This document shows, one piece after another, positions 1-12,200 of a DNA stretch of 64,000 nucleotides. The position numbers and the translations under genes were made by a program. The stretch is from the NCBI GenBank assembly GCA_000469685.2, contig LS997563.1, positions 25,887,897 through 25,951,896 on the forward strand, given 5' to 3'. A model generated the notes under the pieces. It ran no database searches. It was not told the origin of the DNA and saw only the letters and a program-made list of their open reading frames with translations. Every line of letters starts with the position of its first letter. Within the stretch, counting starts at the first letter, position 1. The DNA is from Haemonchus contortus. Its lineage: Eukaryota > Nematoda > Chromadorea > Rhabditida > Trichostrongylidae.

Positions 1-3000
1 AGATTTATGAGGCGAAAAGGTCGTCACGAGAGCTCAAACATATCTAGCTGGAAACTTCGAAACTAATAAATAGAAAAACACACAAAAAACCATACACGAA
101 GCTCAGAAGAGCAATGATCTTCTACGAACAAAACACAGAAGCAAAGGAAGCCCAACTTGTGCTCCTTGTATTCATTCCAATAAACAAATAGTGTTAAAGA
201 TAGTTGAACAGCGTTAACTACTACATATAAGAAGGAAGGAGAATTATTTTAACACAAAACGGTATCATTCGAGATGTAAAAATCAAAAACCAAAGATGCC
301 CTTTCACGGCACCAGAGATGGAAGCTCCTAAACTTTCAGCACCTTTAAGTAGAGTTTTTAAACTACAAATGTAATATACAAGAGGAAAGGCAGCAGTTAA
401 TAGCAGAGCATGAGGTGTGGTAACAGCTGGTTCGACTGAAAGCACCTTTCCCAGTGCGCACAATTGCAGCAACAACCTGTGGGAGTGGGTCTTATCGATC
501 GCCTGCCCCTCTGAATGACACCCTGGACGAATGTCCACTCCCTTTTGCGGTCATTGCTCTCGACAAACGCTCTTTCTCATCCTTGTTTCCGATCGATTCC
601 TTTTCATATTACTCTTTTCTAGTGCAATTTTTCGAGGCTACACTTTGTATTAGTTATTATACTTCATTCCAACTAACACCATCCAGTGGATCTGTCCAAA
701 GTTGCTGCATGAATCAAAACTTGCCGCTCATTCATCTCATTACATTACATTTCATCTCATTATTCATTTCAAAATTAGGCTTCCTTTTAGAGGAACCTCT
801 CCTTGACACTTCTCATCTGACGCGGAAATGCGCAGTTGTTAGCGAGGTGGGAACTGAAGTCAGTAGTCGGTAGTCAGTCATTTCCACCATCTACTCGCCT
901 GAAGGAGACAGGTTCTGGTGAATTGGGTCTGTGCGATTGCAGATGCACTTCACCTCGATTGTGTACTACTAATCTGCTATGTGTTCCCGGCTTATTGTTA
1001 GTAATAAAATCCGGGAGGCGGGCAATTGAATAGGTTTTGTGTAAGGAATTCGCCGCACGCGGAAGTCGCGGACTAGTTGCCTCGTCAATGTGGTGCTAGC
1101 GTTCTTCATGCAGCTCCATCGATCTGCGATTATTATTTTGGATGATTCTACCGTTCCTTCTTTTGTTTCTGTATTCCCTACTCACAACTCTGCTTCTGCT
1201 TCATTCTCCTACACTCGCACACTCACAAAGAAAGGATACTTGGTCGCAGTGGCCATTTGAGAGGAGTTGTACATATACCACCTTGTGGTTTCAACGCTGG
1301 TCTCGAATCTGTGTTCCAACCATTGCCAAACATTTCAGGCCAACAATTCGCAGAACCGCTTCCTCTCTGTGTTAACCACTGTACTGAACAGATAATCGAA
1401 ACGAACAAAGTTGCGGCTGGTAGCGGTAGTACAGCTTCCGGACCCTTGATGAAGAGTTTGTTTTGCTTTTCCATCAAATGTGTCTTAAAAGTTTGCTAAC
1501 ATTTTTGGACTCAATATTGGCTATCTATGGAGCTCCTCACATTTTAGAAACGCTTAAAACGGAATCACAGCGGAAGCTTCCGTCTCCCTACACCGGAATA
1601 AGGGTAGAGCTTTGAGCAGAAAATGTATACCAAACGTTAGCTCGACATAAGCTATGAAAATTCCAAGGAGGAGTTTGCTAAATGACTCATCGGATCAAAG
1701 CGCTCTTCAATATGTTCACAGCGAAGTGTTCTGCTCGAGAGTCATCGCATATACTGAAGCTTTTTCGTTCTTGCAAATTAACTTGAGCACCTGAACAGAA
1801 AGTTGTGAAGTGCTTTTCAAACAGACATTTGGGGCTATGTAGATAAGCTTGTTATCCCATGCGAAGAAGCGAGTCCGTGAAAGGAGATTACAATGACCTC
1901 TGGGGCCGCTAACGGTAACAACGACGATGCACCCATCGCATATCTACTAGAGGAGTTTCGTACGTTTGTGGGGATATAGAGGTTTCAGCGTGAAAGGTAG
2001 CCTCCAACTTTGTGATTTGGCCCTTGAGCTACAATATTGTGGTGCTGGTAGGAAAGTCCGCAGCCTCTACAGTTCGAGTGTCAAAAGAAGCCGTACCTTA
2101 TTATGCACGAAGAACAAGTTTTTTTTTTTCATCACGACCAAGTGTCATCTACGGAAAGTGAGGGGAATTGAGAGAGACCATGAGCCTTAAAGTTAGTCTA
2201 TTTTCGACAGTCATTTCCACTGCATCACGGTGAAAATTAACGATGAAGGCCTCACCGAGGCAAACTTCAAAACAAGTCGTAAATAGATTGGGTGTTTTGA
2301 GCTAGCGGCGGTATCGTGTCCCACTGCATCACCACGTTTACCTCAAGAAGGGGTTTCTTAACAATTAGTGATTATCATACGTGCACATAAACCGACCAAC
2401 TATTGTACCACAGCAGTTTTGCTTTAAAAATTTCAGTTATCTTGGTTCAGCGCTCTAAAGGTGAGCACAGTACTTCTGAATGTGAGAAATATTGTCCGCA
2501 ATATTCATTCCGAGGAAGGCTGTGGTAGTTATTTGACCGCCCTCTACCGTAAGCGCAGGAAGCTGCCGAAAGTTTCAAAGCAGCACCTTGAGCGTTAAAG
2601 ATAGAAAGTCTTATCTATTTGATCAGTAATGGTGAAGTAAACCTTTTATTGGACTGTTGTTCATCGGAATCCTAAAATGTGAGAGAGTTCAGTAGATAGC
2701 CAATTTGAGCCCAAAAACGTTTTGGAAGTGTTTAGGATGCACTTCGTGGAAAAGCAAATCGAGCGCATGCAGCAAGGATCCCAACCTTCATGTTATGCCT
2801 ACAGGCCAATCATCCTCCTGCCGTTTCACCTTTGCACAGCGTCAGCTTTCCTCGTTTCAGTTATCCCTTCGGTACAGTGGTAGGCGTAGGCGGCAATCGG
2901 GGCTCTGTACCAGAATCGTTCGGCAGAATTAGAACACAGATTTGAAATCAGCGTTAGGAACCAGCGTCGGTGGTATACATCTCATCTTGAATGGCCACTG

Positions 3001-3640
3001 CAACCAAGTATACTCCCCTTGTTGGTGCCTTTTTACGCGAATGCATGTGTAGGGATATACTTAGAATGAATCCACCCACTTGCGAGCCGTTTCACGAGAT
3101 GGACGGCTTGAGTAACGGGCTGGGCATAAGAATGTGGAGCTGGATTTGAACCGGTCAAGTTGTATACACAAGGTCTGGATAGCACTGTAATTTTTGTAGG
3201 TCTCACAACCAACATAATATCCAGTATCGAATGTAGTATGGAACAATGTCTTGTCATCCATGTCTAATCTGCATTCTTTTCATCGTTCATGGCCAACTTA
3301 CATTCTTTCTTTCTTCAAGATCGGTAGCGCTATACCAGTTCGGATCGAGATCGCCTTGGAACACCCAGTGCTTGATTTATATCCGCGTGGAGATGTGAGT
3401 GCAGCATGGACTACGCCAGCGATGCACGTGTATGATATGATAGTCATCTTCAACCTTCCACTACCACTGTCCAACTTGGTCAATTGCTTATTCCTCCTTT
3501 AGCAGTAAATGGGTACGTATCATTCCGCATCTGCTCTGCCCGGATAACCGGTAAAACTATACTGAACTGTACTAGATTGATTACTGTAGGTTTGTGGCAG
3601 CTACCGCAATAATCCACGAGGATTTGAAGATTTAGCTTCA
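1..3640. other. Gene-poor repeat-like DNA, no supported gene
   Basis: All open frames here are short (at most about 140 codons), overlap on both strands and show no recognisable domain. The stretch at about 1031-1130 resembles 7024-7130: both contain a 'ggttttgtgtaa' start, a GC-rich core with cgccgc-type repeats, and the segment 'gcgttcttcat.cagctc'. This marks a ~100-bp dispersed repeat. I see no tRNA, rRNA or convincing exon series. Confidence 0.4.
1031..1130. repeat. Dispersed ~100-bp repeat, copy 1
   Basis: This segment aligns by eye with 7024-7130, sharing the same start, a GC-rich middle and the same 'gcgttcttcat' tail. Copy 2 is followed by hairpins like those at Helitron 3' ends; copy 1 is not. 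The family is unknown. Confidence 0.45.
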
Positions 3641-3655
3641 AATTGCACGCTCCAA

Positions 3656-3910
3656 CCCGTGTGCGATTCGTGCGATTCCGGGCACGCGCGGCAAAATGTG
3701 CGGCGAAATTCGCGATTAATCAAACGACTCCTGCGCCTATTATTGGAACACAAACTTGAAGTAGAGTACTTTAGTAGGGTCGGACAATCCTACTAACCTA
3801 CTTCACTTAAAATTTGGGCCCCAATGATAAACGCTGCAGTCGTTCAAACGTACCGAATTTGGCCGCGCAATTTGCCGCGTGCACCCAGAATCGCACGAAT
3901 CGCACCACAC
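3656..3910. repeat. Fold-back (MITE-like) element 1
   Basis: The left arm starts near 3659 with 'gtgcgattcgtgcgattc'. The right arm ends near 3907 with its complement 'gaatcgcacgaatcgcac'. In between, the arms stay roughly complementary: the gcgcggcaaa / ttgccgcg, cgaaattcg / cgaatttgg and 'aaacgactcctgcgcctat' / 'atgataaacgctgcagtcgtt' segments pair. A short internal AT-rich loop near 3775-3800 contains 'tagtagg...cctacta'. There is no coding capacity. It looks like an imperfect palindromic MITE, and a related element follows at 4070-4320. Confidence 0.6.
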
Positions 3911-4069
3911 CCGCGTCGGGCGCAGCATTTACGAAGCCCCACCGCGGGAATCCCAGTTTAAACAAATGTATTTTGCTGGCTAAAAGTGCAGTGGATGCAG
4001 AACTTCTTCGACAACATATTTCATTGCACAGAACAGCATTTGAATGCGCATGTCCTGATCCGGGTATGT

Positions 4070-4320
4070 GGACTACCGTGCGTCCGAGGATGCGCGCTGC
4101 AGATTGCGCGGCGAAGTTCGCAACGATTTGAACGACTTCAGCGCCTATCATTGGGGAATCAATTTTGAAGTAGAGTAGATCAGAGGGATCATCTGATCCT
4201 GCTTAACAACTTTATTTCGAGTTTGTGCCCCGAGAATTGGCGTCACAGTCGCAGAAATCGTCACGAACTTCGCCGCGCAAGTTGCCTCGCGCGTCCTCGG
4301 ACGCCCGTAGTGCACGCCCC
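4070..4320. repeat. Fold-back (MITE-like) element 2
   Basis: The left part 'gtccgaggatgcgcgctgc..attgcgcggcgaagttcg' pairs with 'cgaacttcgccgcgcaagttgcctcgcgcgtcctcggac' on the right (described in pieces: 'cgaacttcgccgcgcaa' and 'gcgcgtcctcggac'). The middle shares 'cgacttcagcgcctatcatt' and 'gaagtagagta' with element 1. The two adjacent copies are therefore the same family in diverged form. No ORF of interest. Confidence 0.6.
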
Positions 4321-4329
4321 CCGTCCTGA

Positions 4330-5890
4330 TCTCGTCAAATATAAACGAGACAGATATTGCAGTCCGAAATCCCTTGGGTTTCAACAGTTACACTGATTGG
4401 AAGCTGTCCACTTCTCAAGAATCTGGCTATAGCTGTGGTGCTATGAGTTATGCAAAAAGTTTGAGAATACTCAGCTTACCATGGATTAGTCTCATCTAAT
4501 TTGTTCTCCAATTCCTAACATTTCCCAACTTTTCCCGGTCTCTGGACCTCTAGAAGAAAAATATGAAGTTTTTCTAATTGTTCGTCTCTTCCTTTGCATG
4601 TTTTGCCTTTTGCGAGGGAGGTTCCCTTAAAGGCACTGTTCACGACAAAATGGTTTCGGAGATTTGCACATGGGTTGAATTCGGCGCCCCCTCTGATACC
4701 ATTTGTGCAGGAAGGAGGTCGGAAATGGTCTGGATTGGGCACAATAAGGGGCCGGAGAGTAGCCACGGTCGCCCTCCGCCCCTCGCTAGGCTGACTACGA
4801 AATCTAGTTGCCGTTCACCACTATCGCATTGGAGCGAAGTCGGTGAAAAATCGATTGGGTGGTTGGCAAATTGCCAGAGTCTGCCAGTCAGATTGTCAGA
4901 CAAATTGGGTGTGTCGTCTGCTATTGCAGACATTGCAACGCCTTCGTGCACTCGCCCGAACACTCCTTTAACCGCCGTTCTTCCAATTTGAAACTCGTCC
5001 AACCCCCCTTTCCAGCTCTTTTTTGACCCTTTCTATTTGTTTTTATTCATCGTTTTTTGCGTTTTTTTTTTGTTGTTATCGCTTTATTCTCGAGTAGCTC
5101 TATCAATTCCCATCAAAAAAGGGTACCCTGAATGTATCGTAAACGGTAAACGGACAGGATAGACAGAAGCCAATTTTGGGGTATGATTCCCAAGTGGACG
5201 GGGCTTGCATTGCGGTGTACAGGCACTGCTTCCTTCATATACCTCCATGCCTTTTACTTCGTAACCTAGAACGTTCTTGAGCAGAGTTATGGGTGCTTAA
5301 TGACAGCTCCGCCCGCTTCAGTGCAGACTCCCGTCGTGAAAGTCGTGAAAGTACTTCCCATTCAGCTGCCAATACAACATTTTCCCCACATTCTAAAACG
5401 TTTTTACAATTGTGAATTTTTGACCATAGCTCCGCCCACTCCAGTGTAAATTCTATCTACTTATTGCTATACCACTTTCTCCTTTAAGCCGCATTAGCTT
5501 ACCCGGCAGGTATTGGCATTTTCAGAATTGCTGTCATCTTGAACACGTTTTGGGTTTGTTAGATTCTTCTAGAAGTAATCCTTCACCGTACAAAGTAGGC
5601 CCTAAAATAGTCTTTGCAACATGAAGACCTGAGATGGTTTTCGCTATAGAATTCAGGCTCGTTATGAATAAGGGTGAAGAACGCGTTGATGTTCCCCTCG
5701 GAGCTTTGAGTGTGCCAACAACATATTGTTTTCCTTCAGAAAATCAATATCTGTGTTTATTCATGTGATGCTGTTGAATCCGTTGGTAAGCACTGTTATC
5801 GTTTGGATCCTCAAGTCAAGTCCTTCTCCAAACACATAAACACTTTTACTGTTGCTTACTTTTGCAGTCACTTTGCGACTTCCAGAATTG
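4330..5890. other. No supported gene
   Basis: Two overlapping opposite-strand open frames (4578-4991 and 4640-5002) are present, but neither carries a recognisable domain. The string 'ggccccttattgtgccc' seen near 61358-61378 occurs here in reverse near 4738-4754. This suggests a dispersed non-coding repeat rather than a gene. The stretch from 5040 to 5890 is AT-rich and shows nothing I can name. Confidence 0.35.
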
Positions 5891-5896
5891 TCAGTT

Positions 5897-6930
5897 TCAA
5901 AACTGTCCACATTGTGCAACTTCTGTTGTGGTTTTTGGGCGATTGAATTGTACAGCGACGCCCTCTACTATCACCGTCTTGTGGGCCCCAGAATCGAGAA
6001 GAAAAGTACTTTTCGGAACTATTGTTTCTTTCCACGGATTCCCTTCAACAGTCATTGATAATAGAACTGGCCCGGTTTTGACATCTAGGTCTAGGGGGAT
6101 GCTCATTCAAACATTGCTTCGGTAGTTGTTCCGAGTTTTGTCCTCCGTTACATATTATCTTCTTTTTTGAGACACAACGGCATGTAGTGTTCTCGACCAC
6201 ATCGGGAGCAATGTGCTCTTTGGCATTCGAAACTGTTGGATTTGAAAGGCAGCACTTCTAACATCTGCTCTCATCTTTGAGGATCTTTCGGGGAGGACTT
6301 TGTCATTTTACAGCTTAACGATAAGTGCTTGTTTCTCTCGTACAAAATGCACCCATTGCTGACTTGGGGCCGCGGATGATCACTCTTAATAGCCCCGTTG
6401 CGTTCATTAGCTTTGCCTAATCTACATTGAACATAGTGTTTCGCTCTAATCTCCCTCTTTGCTGGGTCCTTAAACTGTCAATTATTTCTTCATCTTTTGA
6501 TTGACCGTTAATTAATACAGGCTTCGCTATGTCCTGTGTCCTGGATTTTTCGCCAATATAAATAGTTTCACAACATCATAATGCACATTCTACCCTGCAA
6601 AGAGCATTTGGCGCAAGCACCTGAGCGAAATCGAAACCAGCTGAGCAACTTTCAGCCGCAGAAGTTGCAGGCCTTATTCTTCCTAATTTCGGGATTTACG
6701 CTATGTTGACGAATGTTTGTAATAACTTTTGTCTAGGATTTCTATAATCGAGTATATGTAGTTATCAAAAATCACCCTTATCACATTTTGGGCTTTACCT
6801 TCTAGACTTTCTTGTAGTGGAAGGACTTTTTCCATAACGTCTAAATCAGTGTTATTTTGTACATATGTTCTGCAAATTGTCCAATATTCTGGTAAATCTT
6901 AATTGCTACCATGAAGTTTACGATGCGACA
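5897..6930 (-). pseudogene. Decayed BEL/Pao-type retrotransposon gag-protease relic
   Basis: Read on the minus strand, three parts appear in the right order. About 6930-6690 encodes a gag-like stretch with 'EKVLPLQESLEGKAQNVI'. About 6235-6178 encodes a zinc-knuckle-like 'CSRCGREHYMPLC'. 6106-5897 encodes an aspartic-protease segment with 'FLLDSGAHKTVIVEG', whose D-S-G-A is the catalytic signature of retropepsins. This gag, Cys-His knuckle, DSGA protease order is typical of BEL/Pao elements in nematodes. The frames are broken by stops and shifts, no reverse transcriptase or integrase is visible downstream, and I did not find LTRs. It is a dead fragment. The family call rests on motif order, not on a search. 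Confidence 0.6.
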
Positions 6931-7023
6931 CTCGCGAGGGCTTCACTGATCGATAGCTTCTTTGAGGGTTTGCTCGCGCCATAATACCCTCCTACCGTGG
7001 TGTTTGATGAACGGGCAGTAGGA

Positions 7024-7225
7024 ACGGTTTTGTGTAATCCATGCGCCGCGCGCGGCTGTCGCGAACCATTCGCCTCGTTATTACAGTTCTTGCGTTCTTC
7101 ATACAGCTCAATCGCTATTTATTACTTACCAGTCGCATTGCCCAGCTGTCGCCGGGCATGCTCCTTCTTTGGTAATGCCCGGCTTCGCCGGGCATCCTCC
7201 TCTTTTTGTAGTAGGAGCAAAGATT
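7024..7225 (+). repeat. Dispersed repeat, copy 2, with GC hairpins
   Basis: The first ~100 bp match the repeat at 1031-1130. They are followed by an imperfect hairpin (7139-7158) and a perfect one (7175-7195: 9-bp arms atgcccggc / gccgggcat around ttc). A short pyrimidine-rich tail 'cctcctctttttgtagt' follows. A GC-rich hairpin shortly before an end is the form of a Helitron 3' terminus, but the canonical CTRR end is not obvious. Confidence 0.45.
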
Positions 7226-7559
7226 GGTACAAATAATCTGACATTTCCTTTCGTTAAATGTAAGATGAGACTATTTCATTCTGATAATTACTAACACTTC
7301 TTATGACTTAGAATTTTTGTGACTGGAGCTCATACATTAAAAAAAGTTTGACCCATTCAAAAGTGTCAGACTTAGTGAGACGGTCGAAACTGCTTCACAT
7401 ACGCGGAGAGATAAATTTCCTTACCTTACCTTGCTAACGGAAATAGCAGGAATATAATGGCATCAGGTCCATAATAATCATGCGACGCGTATTTCTTTGA
7501 AACTTCCTCTCACATGAAAAGTTACAATTCAGTATGAACCGTGCTCCCAGTAGGTTCAT

Positions 7560-8500
7560 TGAGAACCGCATTCTCCCGGAGGAAAATTTTAGCGGAGATT
7601 AAAAAAGCGCATGTTTGAAAACACATACCGCTCCGGAACTTTGGTTCCAATTCGGGTTAGATTTAATAAAGCAGTCTCTTCAAAAAAGTTTCAATTCTGC
7701 CGAGGGCGCCATGTCCTCACCTCACCACACCCCATAGATTAGCTAGAGCCAGGTACGAATTTAGTTCTGTAAGAATTTGACTTGCTGTGGCGAAACTTAG
7801 GTTGATGTTCCTGGGGATACTCATGCAAAGCGTACCTCGTAGAAATCTCGGATCATTTGAAGAACTGATGATCCTTTCAACCACTCTACTCAAGTGCTCT
7901 TTCTGGGAGCATCCACAGTCAACGCAATCAGTTCTGTAAGGATTACTCTCATCCAGGGGAATTGCCTGCAGGTGTTTCGAAGAACGTGTGTTGAAACACA
8001 TACCGTTCCGAAATTTCATCACAAACACTTTGTCAGATTTAACGATGCAGTCTCCTTCAAAAATGTTTCTATTCTGCCGAAAGCGTCAGTTCCTCGCCTC
8101 ACCCACCACATAGATTAGCCATAGCCTTGGATGCCTTTAGTTCTGTAAGAATTTGACTTGCTGTGGCGAAACCTACGTTGATGTTCCTGGGGATACTCAT
8201 GTAAAGCGTACCTCGTGGAAATTTCGGATCAACTGAAGAACTGATGATCCTTTCAACCACTCTACCCAAATGCTCTTTCTGGAAGCATCCACAGTCAACG
8301 CAATCAGTTCTGTAAGGATTACTCTCATGGGGAATTGCCTGCAGGTGTTTCGAAGAACGTATGTTGAAACACATACCGTTCCGAAATTTCATCACAAACA
8401 CATTTGTCAGATTTAACGAAGCATTCTCTCAAAAATGTTTTTGTTCTGCCGAGAAAGACAACCCACACCTCACCACTCCATGAAGGATAGCCATAAACAG
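7560..8500. repeat. Tandem repeat, unit about 380 bp, two full and two partial copies
   Basis: Units starting near 7690 and 8070 are near-identical: the blocks around 'gttctgtaagaatttgacttgctgtgg' and 'gaactgatgatcctttcaaccactct' recur about 376-382 bp apart. A diverged partial copy precedes them (7560-7690). Another partial copy follows (from about 8440, sharing 'ttctgccgag' and 'ctcaccactcc'). On the minus strand each full unit contains an open frame of about 100 codons starting 'MFVMKFRNGMCFN' (8028-7717 and 8401-8099). The shared frame reflects DNA identity and is not by itself evidence of a protein. Confidence 0.75.
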
Positions 8501-9263
8501 TATCTGCAAAAATGCATACGAAATCTTTGCGGACGATCGTTGAAGACACTCATGTAACGCTTCCTTCTTGGATTTTTGATGAATTCCTGATCTTCGCTTA
8601 GGCTTCAGATATCTAACCCTTTTCTCCCGATTCCAGCAGTGTGGCTCGTTGTTTTCCATATAGCCTCTCTTATTTTTAAAGCAGTAACTTGGTGTGTCGG
8701 TTTGTCGGTTTGAGTGTTTTTTGGTTTGCCGTTTTGTCGTTCTGTCTATCCTCAAAAGTATGACTGCGATAACGGTAGTGCTATGGAAAACTATGGATAA
8801 GTAAGTCAGCCCATGGTTGTGCTCGGAAACCTTCCTCGGCCAAGATTATACAGTCTTTTAACTTGAGCTCAATGAGGGAAGAAGCACCGGGGTAGGTTAG
8901 TCAATCAGTTATTTAACTCATACCCCATCCCTGCTTTTATCCTTCTTCGCATATTAACCTACCCATGCTTCGCACTAATGTCCTCATTTTTGAATAAAAA
9001 CGAAGCTCTCCCCCCTCCCCTCCCCACCTTCCGTAGATATATCATTCTCTGACTACTTTTTAAAGGAAGGGGTGAGGTTCGGCGGAAGCCGAGCGACTCT
9101 TCCGGTCTGTAGATAACGCAGTTTCTTCTTTATAGGCTAACACAACAAACGGCCAAACAGACAGTCTATAAAGGGTTTTTGATGTGTAATAGGGAAAACT
9201 CTTCAGCTTACTTCGATAATTAGTATGATATACCACACACTTGATTTTGGCAGAGACAATGCG

Positions 9264-12200
9264 TCAAAGCAGAACTTCTGTGTACACAATATTTTTCAAT
9301 GAGGACGATGGAGACGCAATCTTGATCCCTTCAGGCGTCCTTGCTCTCGAGAGGGCGACGTAAAGCTGCCCATGAGCAAACACATCCTCTGGAAGGTAGA
9401 TACCGATTCTGCTAAAAGATTGTCCTTGGGCCTTATTTATAGTCATCGCAAAAGCTACTCTGACAGGGAATTGCCTTCGGCGAAGGCGAAAGGGCGTTCT
9501 ATTGTCCCAGTAGTTGTCGATTCTAGGTATAATGGCTAGTTGACCATTGCGTTCTCCACTGAAAAATCGACATCCTAACGTAAAACGGCCCAATGTTTCA
9601 ATTTTGAGCCTTGTTCCGTTGCAGAGTCCATTGGCGACGTCTAGATTTCTCAAAAGCATGACGATTGTGCCCTTCTTCAAATGCAAATTATGTGGTGGCA
9701 TTCCCGTCGGCGTCAGAGAGTTCAAGTACTCTACCGGATAAAGCTGGTCATTCTGTCCTTCAGGGTAGATAGCTTCATCGACGCTTCTATACCACTTTTC
9801 GTCCTCAGGATTATCAACGTGAAGGCGATTCAAAGCGTCTTCGTTCAAGTGGTGAACATGAATGTTCTTAGGTGCTATTATAGCATACTCACATAACTGT
9901 GAAGTGCCACTTGGATCTATAGAACTACCGAAGATCTCTGTGACGATATCGGTCACGCACAACATTGTGTTTGGCACCGAAACACGACTATCGGAGTCAT
10001 TTGCATCACTATTTCCGATTTCCAAAAGACGTGCCTGCCATGCACTCCCTCCAGCTTGGGCTCTCATATTGACGTTCAAGTGGTAAATGGAGAACAACGG
10101 CCAGAGGCTGGACTTGAGAATGCAAGCACCAACAATGTCTTCGCGCTGACCGTGCTCGACTACAGGGAGAACTTGCCTGAAGTCTCCACCCAGCACCATA
10201 ACTTTACCACCAAAAGGAACATCAATTTGCATAATATCTCTCAATAGGGAATCCACTGCTTCTAAAGCGACCTTCGGAGCCATGGATATTTCATCCCATA
10301 TAATCATATCTGTAGACATGAGTTGTTGGGCCTCTCTCTCCTGTCGTTTCATCAGAGATGTACGATTTTCATCAGCAATGTTCAGCTTGAATGTTGAGCT
10401 TACTGTCTTTCCTCTGGGCAAAAGATTAGCGGCAATTCCGGTCCACGCCACACATATTACATGACGTCTTCTTCCAAGCGCAATATTGTACAACGTGTTG
10501 TACAAATATGTTTTACCACTACCTCCTGGTCCATCAACAAAGATGCACTTGTTCCCGTTACCCTCTAATGCAGAAAGAATGTTGTCTGCGGCCGCTCTCT
10601 GCATAGCGTTAAGGGTTTCGTACTGGAAGTTGCCCTCTCTTTCATAAGCTTCGTAGTCAATGAAGGTTCTCGGTAGGGAGGGACGCTCGCGCGTTGGTGG
10701 GGTCACGAACTGAGTCAAATCCTTTCCGAGCAAATTCATTTTATCGAGAATATCATAATATGCAAAAGAGACCGCCAATTCCCTCTCCATTCCTTGGTGG
10801 ATGTAGTCGTCAGACATTGCATCAGCAAACTCGTCCCATAGGTCTTGTGCTTGAAGAACGTCACAAAAGCATATCAAGCATGCAAAGAAACTCCTGATTG
10901 TTGCAGCGGATTGGTACTGGACCGCTTCCTGGAGGCTTTGGCGCAGGTAAGTGTCATCATCCAGGAAACCGGCAGCTTTCGCTGCATCGACGAATGTTGC
11001 GTAGAGTATTCCATCAACAGTGCGGATATCTTCAAAAGATGTCTTCCCTTTCGTATTGAGTAAGAGGATCCGTAGACTATATCTTTCAGTGTCTCTCGGT
11101 GAAACAGTGTACATTCTTCCAATTTGTTTTCCACCTCCCTTTCTAGGCGTCCATCCTTGGTTCCGATGAAATGTGAAATGCTCAGGAATTTGAAAGTAGT
11201 GAAGGTTCCTGGCATCCACAGATGACTCCGGTCGTGTTGTACCATGGAAAATTTCAGCACATCGAGCGTTTAGTTGGAAGTACGCTGTTAAAGTCGTGAG
11301 CGATTCTTGCGCACGACTTACAGATTCTCTTTCTGTTCCTTCAGCGAAGTAGACCGTTTGGAAGTCCGGCAGATGTACAGCTAATCTACACACTGTGTGT
11401 GACTTGTCCTGAACCGGGTACCCAAAAATCCTGTATACGCTTTGAGGGGCGCATACATACCTTGTATTTAGATGTTGTTTGATTTCGTCATGCTCACTCG
11501 TACTTTCAATGTTGACGTTCGCCCGATCTGGTCCTTTGAAAATATATTTGTATAGGTACTTGACTGCTGAAATCATTCCACAGATTTCCATGTTCAAATG
11601 GCAATCGTATTTCAGTATGAGGTACGGATTCGTAGGCACGACCCATTCGTCGCTGTAAATTGTTCCATGGATTTCGAACGGATGGAGACTGCGCCTTCTG
11701 TAGAGTGGGTATCCGTCGCCTTCTATCGATGTTTCTTGACGTAGAGTTTTTAGAAATTTCTTTGAGCAGGATCCACCTTGCATACATGGTGAGTGAGGAT
11801 CTGCAAGGCCACACTTTCGGTGAATCATGTAAGAAGTGATAGCACTGTGCAGTTCCGGCTCCGTTCTCGGATTAGGGACTTCAGCACAAACTGCTTTATC
11901 ACACTCTTCAGACGTGCGCACCTTCCATCCTTCCTTCATTATCAGCAGCATATGGCAATGTGGTAGGCCACGCTTTTGAAATTCGACCACGTAAACGTAG
12001 GCCTGCACTTCACCGAGAACATGTTTTTTGAATAAATCGGATCGCAGCTCCCTCATTTTCGCATTGAATACACGTGATACCAAATCTGGCCTGTCTGCTG
12101 GTGTCTGTCCACTAAAGAGGTTCTCTTGTATCTCTTTCCATTGTGGGTTGCAAGTCATTGTTATGAAGTACGTCGGTTTACCAAAGCGTGCTACAATGGC

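Noticed and set aside
4578..5002. Overlapping frames of 137 (+) and 120 (-) codons
   Set aside because: Open on both strands at once, no domain, and part of the sequence recurs near 61.36 kb as a non-coding repeat.
7560..8500. Repeat array as CRISPR-like
   Set aside because: Units are ~380 bp with no spacers of fixed length, and the context is eukaryotic.
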